A stretch of 32,467 nucleotides of DNA from an uncultured Enterocloster sp. (GTDB taxonomy: Bacteria > Bacillota > Clostridia > Lachnospirales > Lachnospiraceae). Position 1 is the stretch's first letter; every line of letters starts with the position of its first letter. A model generated the notes under the pieces. That model saw only the letters and a program-made list of their open reading frames with translations. It searched no databases and had not been told where the DNA came from. Made by a program: the position numbers and the translations under genes. Below are positions 24,128 through 31,564 of this stretch, piece by piece. The stretch covers positions 1 to 32,467 of the forward strand of contig CALWRY010000017.1 of NCBI GenBank assembly GCA_944384065.1. Direction: 5' to 3'.

Positions 24128-25265
24128 GTGGTTGAGTTCGATAATTTTAAACATACGCTCTCGACGTATGACAAACCATTAGTGGAAGTGAGGGATTCAC
24201 TTTGACCTGGATAACAAGGTCAGAAGAATCGCAGAATTAGACAAATCGATGGAGGAGCCGGGCTTCTGGGATGACCCGGACAAATCCACCAGGCTGGTCC
24301 GGGAGGCCAAGCATTTGAAGGATGAGGTGGACACCTATCACCAGCTGGAGCAGGCCTATGAGGATATCCAGGTGATGATCCAGATGGGGATGGAGGAGGA
24401 CGATGCCTCCCTGATCCCGGAGATCGAGCAGATGCTGGACGAATTTTCCCAGACACTGGAAAATATGCGCATGAAGCTCCTGCTTTCCGGGGAGTACGAC
24501 GCCTACGACGCCATCCTGCGGCTGAATGCAGGGGCCGGCGGAACAGAGTCCTGCGACTGGTGCAGCATGCTTTACCGCATGTACTGCCGGTGGGCGGAGA
24601 AGCACGGCTTTAAGGTGGAAGTGCTGGATTTCCTGGACGGTGAGGAGGCGGGCATCAAGTCTGTGACCATCCAGGTGAGCGGGGAGAATGCCTACGGATA
24701 TCTGCGCTCCGAGCACGGGGTGCACCGCCTGGTGCGTATTTCTCCCTTTAATGCGGCCGGGAAGCGGCAGACCTCCTTTGTGTCCTGCGACGTGATGCCG
24801 GACATCAAGGAGGACATTGACATAGAGATCAATCCGGACGATATCCGGGTGGATACCTACCGGTCCAGCGGCGCAGGCGGCCAGCACATCAACAAGACCT
24901 CATCGGCTATCCGCATCACCCATTATCCCACGGGAATTGTGGTGACCTGCCAGAACGAGCGGTCCCAGTTCCAGAACAAGGATAAGGCCATGCAGATGCT
25001 GAAGGCCAAGCTCTATATGTTAAAGCAGGAGGAGCAGGCCGCCAAGGCGGCGGGCATCCGCGGGGATGTGAAGGACAACGGCTGGGGAAGCCAGATCCGA
25101 TCCTATGTGCTTCAGCCCTACACCATGGTGAAGGATCTGCGCACCGGACAGGAGAGCGGCAACGTGGACGCAGTGCTGGACGGGGCGCTGGATGACTTTA
25201 TCAGCGCGTATCTGCGCTGGATGAGCCTGGGCTGCCCGGACCGTCATGCCAGGTCGGAGGAGTAA
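24128..25265 (+). CDS. prfB: Peptide chain release factor 2, programmed +1 frameshift
   Basis: RF2 releases peptides at UGA and UAA. The gene is read as 24128-24202 joined to 24204-25265. The first 25 codons (MVEFDNFKHTLSTYDKPLVE onward) end at CTT followed by UGA (24203-24205) in CTTTGAC, the classic RF2 autoregulatory slip site; AGGG (24191-24194) upstream can act as the stimulatory Shine-Dalgarno. The 378-residue product has SPF at 205-207 and GGQ at 250-252, the same numbers as E. coli RF2, which supports the GTG start at 24128 behind AGAAGGTG. A MITE lies immediately upstream; a strong terminator follows. Confidence 0.96.
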
Positions 25266-25268
25266 AGG

Positions 25269-25312
25269 AAACTCCACAGGAATGGAAGAATTCATTCCTG
25301 TGGAGTTTTTTT
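25269..25312 (+). terminator. Intrinsic terminator after prfB
   Basis: AAACTCCACAGGAATG (25269-25284), 8-base loop, CATTCCTGTGGAGTTT (25293-25308), and a run of seven T. Perfect 16-bp stem. Confidence 0.92.
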
Positions 25313-25349
25313 GATCGCAAAGCTTGCGCCGGATTAGCCCTGCTCCAGA

Positions 25350-26150
25350 TCAGGTGTCCGGACTCACCCGAAACTGCAATTCGGCGATGTGCTCCTCCTG
25401 GGAGCTGGTGGTGTGTATATCCAGAACCAGAAGCTCTAAGAAGGGTCCGGACAGCGTATAGCGGTGTTTCTTGGCGTACTGGAGAAGCAGAGGGACGTAG
25501 AAGCGGTTCTGGTCGCAGCTGCCCCGGTAGGATATGGACAGGTAGTCCCCCTGGGGAAGAAGGGTTTCCCCCTTTTCGTGGAGGATGAAAACCCCCTCAT
25601 AGTCCCGGTACTTTCCCTTGGGGAAGGAGGCGGGGCGCAGGATGGATCCCATCTGGCAGTTGCCGATGATGTACAGGATGCTGCTGTCAAAGTCCACCAG
25701 CTGCTTGATGAGCAGATCCATATCGGAGTCAGAGGCGTATCCCTGGTGGATGCAGTGGCAGCGGCGGGCGGGAAGGGAGCGGAGCCGGATGTTCCCCACA
25801 GGGGCGGAGGAGGCGTCCAGCACTGCCCGGCGGCGGCTGGATAAATTGTCGCGGCTCTCCTTAAGGCGGGCAATCCGCTGATCCACAGCCTCTATCTCCG
25901 CGTCAATCATGGCGAGGGTGGAGGCCACGGTGTGGTCGTCCAGGTATTCCCGAATGCTTTCCATGGAAAAATCCAGGGCCCGGAGATCCCGTATGATGTT
26001 CAGGCGCCACAGATCCTCGCTGGAGTACAGCCGGTAATTGTTGGCGGAGCGCCTGGGGACCAAAAGCCCCAATTCTTCATAATAACGCAGGGAGTCCGTG
26101 CTGATGTGGTACAGCCGGGCCAGCTCCCCGATCCTAAAATATTTTGACAT
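25350..26150 (-). CDS. MerR-family transcriptional regulator with effector-binding domain
   Basis: A 266-residue regulator: MerR winged-helix domain (about 1-70: YFRIGELARLYHISTDSLRYYEELGLL, then NNYRLYSSEDLWRLNIIRDLR), a dimerisation coiled-coil (about 75-110) and a C-terminal domain (about 120-266) resembling the GyrI-like drug-binding fold of BmrR-type activators. The ATG at 26150 begins MSKYFRIGEL after AGGGGAAAA; a start seven codons earlier would add an untypical N-terminus. It is divergent from a MATE exporter, whose expression it probably controls. Effector unknown. Confidence 0.85.
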   Translation of the reverse strand: MSKYFRIGELARLYHISTDSLRYYEELGLLVPRRSANNYRLYSSEDLWRLNIIRDLRALDFSMESIREYLDDHTVASTLAMIDAEIEAVDQRIARLKESRDNLSSRRRAVLDASSAPVGNIRLRSLPARRCHCIHQGYASDSDMDLLIKQLVDFDSSILYIIGNCQMGSILRPASFPKGKYRDYEGVFILHEKGETLLPQGDYLSISYRGSCDQNRFYVPLLLQYAKKHRYTLSGPFLELLVLDIHTTSSQEEHIAELQFRVSPDT

Positions 26151-26180
26151 AAATTTTCCCCTATTGCGCAAGATAATCCC

Positions 26181-26211
26181 TTTACCTTGGTATTATACCA
26201 ATGTTTAAGAT
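26181..26211 (+). promoter_or_regulatory. MerR-type promoter/operator between regulator and MATE gene
   Basis: TTTACC (26181-26186), 19-base spacer, TAAGAT (26206-26211); the perfect dyad TTGGTA-TTA-TACCAA (26187-26201) sits in the spacer. A 19-base spacer holding a dyad is the MerR-activated layout. The minus strand has TATAAT within the same dyad (26192-26197), suggesting autoregulation of the merR gene. Confidence 0.6.
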
Positions 26212-26289
26212 AATAGTACAGAACAAAACGCAGCGGGCGGCAGGTGACAGGTGCCGCCTTTGGCGAAGAAGAAACGGGGGAATTTACAG

Positions 26290-27630
26290 ATGAATATAGA
26301 GAAAGGTCCGCTGAAAACGCGATTTTTGAAATTTATTCTGCCGTCCATGGCTGCCCAGTGGATTTTCGCGCTGTACACCATGATCGATGGGATGTTTGTG
26401 GCCAGAGGAGTGTCGGAGGATGCCTTGTCAGCGGTCAACATTGCGTCCCCCTACATAAATTTCCTCTTCTCCGTGTCCATCTTGTTTGCGGTGGGAACCT
26501 CCACCATTGTCTCCATCTATATGGGAAAAGGGGAGCACGAGCAGGTCAACCGGGTTTATACCCAGAGCCTGGTGACTCTGGGCGTCATCGCAGTGATAAT
26601 CATGGCGGCCGTATTTTTTAATCTGGAGTGGGTGATTAATTTCCTGGGGGCTACGGATGTGAACCGCCACTATGTGAGGGAATACATCCTGGCTGTGCTG
26701 CCCTTCTCCTGGTGCTTCATCATCGCCTACTCCTTTGAGATCCTGGTGAAGGCGGACGGGTATCCGGGATACGCGGTATTCGCCATTGTATCCGGAGCGG
26801 TCATGCACTGCGGGCTGGACTATATTTTCGTATTCCTGTGTGATTTTGGGGTGCGGGGGGCCGGCCTGGCCACGGGCATATCCCAGTGCGCCTTAATCTT
26901 TATCTACCTGAAGCATTTCCTGGGGCCCAAGGCCTCCATGCGGCTGGAGCGCTTCCGGTTCAGCTTTATGGAATTTGTGAGGATGATAAAAATCGGGGCG
27001 TCCTCCTTTCTGACGGAGTTTTCAGCGGGCATCACCGTGTTCCTGTTTAACCACGCGATTCTGCGCTATATCGGCAATGACGGGGTTATCAGCTACACCA
27101 TTGTGGCCTATGTGAACACCATTGTCATCATGTCCATGGCGGGCATTGCCCAGGGCGCGCAGCCCCTGATCAGCTTTTACTTTGGAAAGGGAGAGATGGG
27201 CACCTGCTGGCGCCTGTACCGGTACGGCCTTATCTCCTGCACGGTTCTGGCGGCTGTTACTTTTATAAGCTCCATGCTGGGGGCGGATCTGCTGGTGAAT
27301 ATTTTTATATCGGCGGATTTGCCGGAGCTGAGAGCCTACTCCACAGAGGTGTTCCGGATTTTCAGCATTTCGTTTTTGCTTATGGGCTTCAATATTGTGT
27401 CCGGCGGGTTTTTTACAGCCCTGGAGATGCCAAAATCCGCCTTTGCAGTCACGGTGGCGAGGGGACTGGTAACGCTGGCTCTGGCCCTCTTCCTCTGTAC
27501 GGCGGTTATGGGAGGAGCCGGGATCTGGTGGGCTCCCACGGTGTCGGAGATCATGTGCCTGGCGCTCAGCGCCGGTCTGATGTTTGGCTTCCGGGCAAGA
27601 GAACGAAGAAAAAGCGCTCTGGCGCAGTAA
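26290..27630 (+). CDS. MATE-family efflux transporter
   Basis: A 446-residue polytopic membrane protein with about twelve hydrophobic segments. The N-terminus (LKTRFLKFILPSMAAQWIFALYTMIDGMFVARGVSEDALSAVNIA, in segments) and the matching second half (IGASSFLTEFSAGITVFLFNHAI and GIAQGAQPLISFYFGKG) are the duplicated MATE pattern; these exporters use Na+ or H+ to expel cationic drugs or metabolites. ATG at 26290 has CGGGGGAA upstream; earlier in-frame GTG (26251) gives an untypical tail. Divergent MerR regulator and operator imply inducible expression. Substrate cannot be told. Confidence 0.9.
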   Translation: MNIEKGPLKTRFLKFILPSMAAQWIFALYTMIDGMFVARGVSEDALSAVNIASPYINFLFSVSILFAVGTSTIVSIYMGKGEHEQVNRVYTQSLVTLGVIAVIIMAAVFFNLEWVINFLGATDVNRHYVREYILAVLPFSWCFIIAYSFEILVKADGYPGYAVFAIVSGAVMHCGLDYIFVFLCDFGVRGAGLATGISQCALIFIYLKHFLGPKASMRLERFRFSFMEFVRMIKIGASSFLTEFSAGITVFLFNHAILRYIGNDGVISYTIVAYVNTIVIMSMAGIAQGAQPLISFYFGKGEMGTCWRLYRYGLISCTVLAAVTFISSMLGADLLVNIFISADLPELRAYSTEVFRIFSISFLLMGFNIVSGGFFTALEMPKSAFAVTVARGLVTLALALFLCTAVMGGAGIWWAPTVSEIMCLALSAGLMFGFRARERRKSALAQ

Positions 27631-27674
27631 ATAAACATAAGACTGCCGCAGGTATTCCGCCGTGCGGTCAGCCG

Positions 27675-27712
27675 GAAAGTGTGCCCGGGTTTTCAGGCAC
27701 ACTTTCTTTTTT
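27675..27712 (+). terminator. Intrinsic terminator after the MATE gene
   Basis: GAAAGTGTGCC (27675-27685), ten-base loop, GGCACACTTTC (27696-27706), then TTTTTTC. Confidence 0.9.
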
Positions 27713-27751
27713 CTTTGCAACAATTGCACACATTTGGATGGAAAAATAGTG

Positions 27752-27757
27752 TATAAT
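27752..27757 (+). promoter_or_regulatory. -10 box upstream of the response regulator gene
   Basis: A perfect TATAAT about 55 bases before the GTG start. No good -35 at 17 bases; TTGCAC (27724-27729) is too far away. It may need an activator. Confidence 0.45.
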
Positions 27758-27812
27758 GAAAGAAATATAGTACAGGACAGCGGGAAAACAGAAGACAAGG
27801 AGGCAGAAGAGC

Positions 27813-29060
27813 GTGTACAGTTTGCTTATCGTGGACGGGGACAAAAATGAGCTGAAAAAAATCAGGGAGATGGTTGAAGATTCGTCTATGAAGACGGAGG
27901 GAGTGTGGGAGTGCGGCAGTGGGATTGAGGCGGTGAAGGCGGCTCTGTCCCAGCGGCCATGCATCTGCCTGACGGAGATCAAGCTGCCGGATATCACGGG
28001 ATTTGAGGCGGTGCGGCAGATGCAGGCGGTGAATCCGGAGTGCAAATATATCTTTACCACATCCCACAGCTATTTTGACTATGCTATACAGGCCATGCAG
28101 CTGGGGGCTGTGGACGTTCTCTTAAAGCCTGTGCGAAAGGACCGGCTTTTGGCCGCGCTGCGCAGGGCCTCGGATCAGATCCGGGAGGATCGGGAACAGG
28201 AGCTGGAAAATAAAAAGGTCAGGGATCTCATGTATGTGCTGGAGAAGCGCATTTTGAAGGAGCTGGTGACCAGCCAGATTGACGAGGAAACCCTGTGGTT
28301 TTTTGAGGCCATGAATTTTGACTGGCCCTATTTCTGCATCTGCTTTGCGCGCATTGAGCGGGAGATGAGCGAGGAGGAGCAGGAGCGCATATCCAGGAAG
28401 CTGCGCTGGGAGCTGACGGCCTCGGGCTGCCAGCACCTTTTGTACGCCCACGGGGACAGCGTGGATCTTATGATATTCGCCCAGTCTAAGTCCTACGCCG
28501 AGGAGGTGGCGGACAATGTCAGGAATATTTTTGCTGAGGTATTCAGAGAGTGGGGGCTTTCCGCCAAGTTTGGCGCCGGCAGCTGGGAGAGCGATTTTAT
28601 CCAGGCGGAATTTTCCTATATTCAGGCCAAGGGGCAGGTAGGCGAGTCTGTGAGCACCTCCGAAGATGAGGGGATGCGGATGGAGCAGATTGAAAAGGAC
28701 ATGGGCAAGTGGCAGAAGAAAACGGGCATCCCCCAGGAGATCCAGGGCATCTGCCAGTACATAGAAGACAACTACAGCGAGAAGATCACCTTAAACTCCA
28801 TTGCGGAGCAGGCGGGGTTCAGCAAGTATTATATCAGCCGCCTTTTCAAGCAGTACATGGGCGTGACGATCATTGACTATCTGATTAAAATACGTCTGGA
28901 CAAGGCGAAGAAACTCCTTGTTTCCGGGGAGTACAATATCAAGCAGATCAGCTATATGGTGGGGTATTCGGATCCCAACTATTTCACTTGGTCTTTCAAA
29001 AAGTATCTGGGGATCTCTCCGATAAAATACAAATATTTCCAGGAATATGGAAACGCCTAG
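27813..29060 (+). CDS. AraC-type response regulator with non-canonical receiver (YesN-like)
   Basis: A 415-residue regulator: receiver domain (about 1-120), a middle region (about 130-290) and a C-terminal AraC helix-turn-helix pair (about 310-410: ITLNSIAEQAGFSKYYISRLFKQYMG and IKQISYMVGYSDPNYFTWSFKKYLGISPIKYK). In the receiver the phospho-acceptor position is Glu55 (CLTEIKLPD; codon GAG 27975-27977) where Asp is expected, and the acidic pair is D8-G9-D10 rather than D-D/E. K105 (LLKP) is intact. It may therefore be constitutive or sense otherwise. GTG start with AAGGAGG nine bases upstream. No histidine kinase is adjacent; the TRAP cluster follows. Confidence 0.88.
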   Translation: MYSLLIVDGDKNELKKIREMVEDSSMKTEGVWECGSGIEAVKAALSQRPCICLTEIKLPDITGFEAVRQMQAVNPECKYIFTTSHSYFDYAIQAMQLGAVDVLLKPVRKDRLLAALRRASDQIREDREQELENKKVRDLMYVLEKRILKELVTSQIDEETLWFFEAMNFDWPYFCICFARIEREMSEEEQERISRKLRWELTASGCQHLLYAHGDSVDLMIFAQSKSYAEEVADNVRNIFAEVFREWGLSAKFGAGSWESDFIQAEFSYIQAKGQVGESVSTSEDEGMRMEQIEKDMGKWQKKTGIPQEIQGICQYIEDNYSEKITLNSIAEQAGFSKYYISRLFKQYMGVTIIDYLIKIRLDKAKKLLVSGEYNIKQISYMVGYSDPNYFTWSFKKYLGISPIKYKYFQEYGNA

Positions 29061-29083
29061 CGCAGCTGCCGGGCATGGTGATA

Positions 29084-29195
29084 AGTGCACAACATATTTT
29101 GGGGGACGCGGAAAAATACATATATAATTTGAATAAAAATTGAAAATAGTGCGCAATATTTTAAACAATACTCACAAATAAGTCAATATTTTAAG
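29084..29195. repeat. Repeated AT-rich motif upstream of the TRAP cluster
   Basis: AGTGCACAACATATTTT (29084-29100), AGTGCGCAATATTTTAA (29148-29164) and AGTCAATATTTTAA (29181-29194) are related; CAATATTTTAA is an exact 11-base repeat spaced 30 bases apart. Probable binding sites for the upstream AraC-type regulator. Confidence 0.5.
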
Positions 29196-29239
29196 GTCAG
29201 TGGGCAAGTTATTTGAGTGCAATCCGTATGGGAAATTTG

Positions 29240-29245
29240 TATAAT
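29240..29245 (+). promoter_or_regulatory. -10 box of the YhcH/TRAP operon
   Basis: TATAAT 40 bases before the yhcH-like ATG, just downstream of the repeated motifs. The -35 region (GTGCAA at 17 bases) is poor, as is common for activator-dependent promoters. Confidence 0.55.
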
Positions 29246-29284
29246 ACAGATAACAATAAAGAACGCATACAGGAGGAACAAAAA

Positions 29285-29788
29285 ATGATTGTTACAACCT
29301 TAAATGAGAGCGAGCGCTATTATGTTCTGGGCGAGAACGTGAAGAAAGCCCTGGAGTGGCTGAAGGCCAACGATATCACCAAGATGGAAGACGGCCGTTA
29401 TGCCCTGGACGGAACCATGCTTTCCAAGAGCAGCCTTCTGGACATGAGCGCAAAGGAGAAGCAGGGCGTGTTTATTCTGGTTCAGCGCTACACCACCCGT
29501 TCCATCGATGACTGCTGGTTCGAGGGCCACAAGAAGTTTATCGACATCCACTATGTGGCTGAGGGTATGGAGTATTTCTGCTACACCCCCTTATCCAGAG
29601 CAGGAGAGCCGGTGACGGAGTACGATGATGTGGAAGACGACTACCTGTACAACAGAGACTATGAGACCGGCGTGCTGATGAAGGCCGGCGATGTGGTAAT
29701 CGTATATCCGGAGGATGTGCATATGCCTCAGAGAAGGGCCTTGGTTCCCTCCGATGTGGTAAAGGCCTGCGTGAAGATCGTTTTATAA
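29285..29788 (+). CDS. YhcH/YjgK/YiaL-family protein (NanQ-like)
   Basis: A 167-residue cupin-like protein of the YhcH/YjgK/YiaL (DUF386) family. Family residues visible are the FEGHKKFIDIHYVAEGMEYF segment (about 78-97) and GDVVIVYPEDVHMPQ (about 139-153), including histidines likely to bind a metal. Members include NanQ, a sialic acid anomerase, and YiaL, encoded beside the YiaMNO TRAP importer. ATG 29285 has CAGGAGGAAC upstream; an earlier in-frame ATG would lie before the -10 box. It heads the yhcH-dctP-dctQ-dctM unit, suggesting anomer or sugar-acid handling of the imported compound. The exact substrate is unknown. Confidence 0.85.
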   Translation: MIVTTLNESERYYVLGENVKKALEWLKANDITKMEDGRYALDGTMLSKSSLLDMSAKEKQGVFILVQRYTTRSIDDCWFEGHKKFIDIHYVAEGMEYFCYTPLSRAGEPVTEYDDVEDDYLYNRDYETGVLMKAGDVVIVYPEDVHMPQRRALVPSDVVKACVKIVL

Positions 29789-29808
29789 AATAAGGGGAGG
29801 ATAAATGG

Positions 29809-30915
29809 ATGAAAAAACAGAGCGTTGTATGTTTGCTGACAGCGGCATTTGTGGCGGCGGCTATGACCGGATGTTCCGGAGGCGAATCCGCTGAGACTAC
29901 GGCGGCAGCTACCCAGGCAGCAGAGGCCGGATCCGAGGCAGAGGCTGGATCCGAGGCGGAGACAGAGGCGGCGGCCCCCACGGAGACATTTGTAATGCAG
30001 ATTGGTCATGCCCAGGCGGAGACCTCTCCCCGGCATGTGTCCCTGTTATCCTTTAAGGAAGCGGTGGAGGAGCAGACCAACGGAGGAATTGAGGTTCAGA
30101 TTTATCCCGCCGGCCAGCTGGGCGACGAGACGGAGATGACGGAGGCTGTGGCCATGGGAACCCTCCAGGCGGTCCGCGGCGGCGACCTGGAGTATCTGCC
30201 CCAGATTACCATGCTGTCCCTTCCGCTCCTCTTTGACAACATTGAAGAGGTGCACGAGGTATTCTACAGCGACTTTGTGGCGGACAAGCTCACCAGCGTG
30301 GAGAGCGAGCACGGCATGAAGGTGCTGGCCATCGGAGACGACAGCGGCTTCCGCCAGATTACCAACAATAAGCGGCGTATTACCTCCCCGGATGACATGA
30401 AGGATCTGAAGATGCGCACGGTTCTGGAGATCATGACCCTTTCCATGGAAGCCTACGGCGCTTCCGCAGTGTCCGTGCCCTTCACGGATCTGTATATGGC
30501 GATGAAGACCGGCGTGTGCGACGGGCAGGAGAACCCCCTGGCGCTCATCGACAACCAGAAGTTCTACGAGGTACAGCCCTATATCTCCATCATCGACTAC
30601 ATGGTATGCGCGGAGGTTATGTACGTGAATCTGGAGTGGTTTAACTCCCTTCCCGCAGAGTACCAGGAGATCCTGACCACCTGTGCCCGCGACATGATGG
30701 ATGAGACCAGCGAGATCGTGGAAGCGGATAACGAGAAGTACATCCAGACGCTGGTGGACTACGGCTGCGACGTATATACCCTCACGGAGGAGGAGAGAGA
30801 GTCCTTCCGGCCTGCCTCCGAGGAAGTTTGGAAAGAATATATTGAACTGGGACGGATGACAAGAGAGGATCTGGACGCGATGCTTGCGATCCTTGGAAGA
30901 GAGGTCAGCTGGTAA
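29809..30915 (+). CDS. dctP: TRAP transporter substrate-binding lipoprotein (DctP family)
   Basis: The extracytoplasmic solute receptor of a TRAP importer. The 368-residue protein has a lipoprotein signal with lipobox MTGC (lipidated Cys22), an Ala/Glu-rich linker holding a short repeat (GSEAEAGSEAE, 41-51) and the DctP fold from about 60. R203 (LKMRT) corresponds to the arginine that holds the ligand carboxylate, and DGQENPL (238-244) is the usual hinge motif, so an organic or sugar acid is the likely ligand. ATG 29809 has GGGGAGG eight bases upstream. A hairpin separates it from dctQ. Confidence 0.93.
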   Translation: MKKQSVVCLLTAAFVAAAMTGCSGGESAETTAAATQAAEAGSEAEAGSEAETEAAAPTETFVMQIGHAQAETSPRHVSLLSFKEAVEEQTNGGIEVQIYPAGQLGDETEMTEAVAMGTLQAVRGGDLEYLPQITMLSLPLLFDNIEEVHEVFYSDFVADKLTSVESEHGMKVLAIGDDSGFRQITNNKRRITSPDDMKDLKMRTVLEIMTLSMEAYGASAVSVPFTDLYMAMKTGVCDGQENPLALIDNQKFYEVQPYISIIDYMVCAEVMYVNLEWFNSLPAEYQEILTTCARDMMDETSEIVEADNEKYIQTLVDYGCDVYTLTEEERESFRPASEEVWKEYIELGRMTREDLDAMLAILGREVSW

Positions 30916-30937
30916 TAAAGAAGACTTAAACGAACGG

Positions 30938-30966
30938 ATTGCGCCCCTCGTAAGAGCGGGCGCAAT
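30938..30966 (+). promoter_or_regulatory. Intercistronic hairpin between dctP and dctQ
   Basis: ATTGCGCCC (30938-30946) pairs with GGGCGCAAT (30958-30966); CTC-GTAA-GAG extends it inside with one bulged C. There is no proper T-run, so it probably protects dctP mRNA or attenuates, giving more binding protein than membrane subunits. Confidence 0.7.
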
Positions 30967-30989
30967 TTGACGATAGGGAGAGGGATTGT

Positions 30990-31547
30990 ATGGACGGTTT
31001 AAAGAAAGCGGGCTGGTATCTCTACAAGCTGTATGTGGGGATTGGGATGCTGGCCATCGGCATCATCACCGTGTGCGTGATAAGCTCGGTGATCATGCGG
31101 TATTTTTTCAATGTTTCCTTTATATTTCTTGAAGAATTTGTAACAGCGGTGTTCACCTTTTCCACCTTCTGGGGGATCGGGATTGCGGTTCTGGAGAACG
31201 AGCACATTGTCATCGACGTGGTGTTTCAGACCTTTCCGAAGAAGGTGCGCCATGCCCTTACCATTATCAATCACTTCCTGATGCTTGCGGTGAACCTGCT
31301 CATGGTGTACTTAAGCATCGAGTGGATCTCCAAAGCGGGAAAGACCATGTCCAACGGACTGCGGATTCAGCTAAAGTATCTGTATGTGATACTTCCCATC
31401 GGCTTTGCGGTAGCGTCTGTCTGCGTTGTGGTGAAATTAATTCTTCTCATCACAGGGCAGGATGAAAAGGTGCGCTTTAAGCCGGAGCCCGACCTGGATG
31501 ATCTGATTGAGCAGATGGAAGCAGAGCTGAGCAGCAGCTCGGATTGA
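30990..31547 (+). CDS. dctQ: TRAP transporter small membrane subunit (DctQ family)
   Basis: A 185-residue protein with four hydrophobic segments (about 13-35, 45-68, 90-112, 128-152), the DctQ topology. WGIGIAVLENEHIVIDVVFQ (about 57-76) contains the glutamate-rich motif typical of the family. The C-terminal tail is acidic. The small subunit stabilises the large one and helps dock the binding protein. ATG with AGGGAGAGGG upstream. It ends 17 bases before dctM. Confidence 0.9.
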   Translation: MDGLKKAGWYLYKLYVGIGMLAIGIITVCVISSVIMRYFFNVSFIFLEEFVTAVFTFSTFWGIGIAVLENEHIVIDVVFQTFPKKVRHALTIINHFLMLAVNLLMVYLSIEWISKAGKTMSNGLRIQLKYLYVILPIGFAVASVCVVVKLILLITGQDEKVRFKPEPDLDDLIEQMEAELSSSSD

Positions 31548-31564
31548 TACGGAGGTGAACACAT

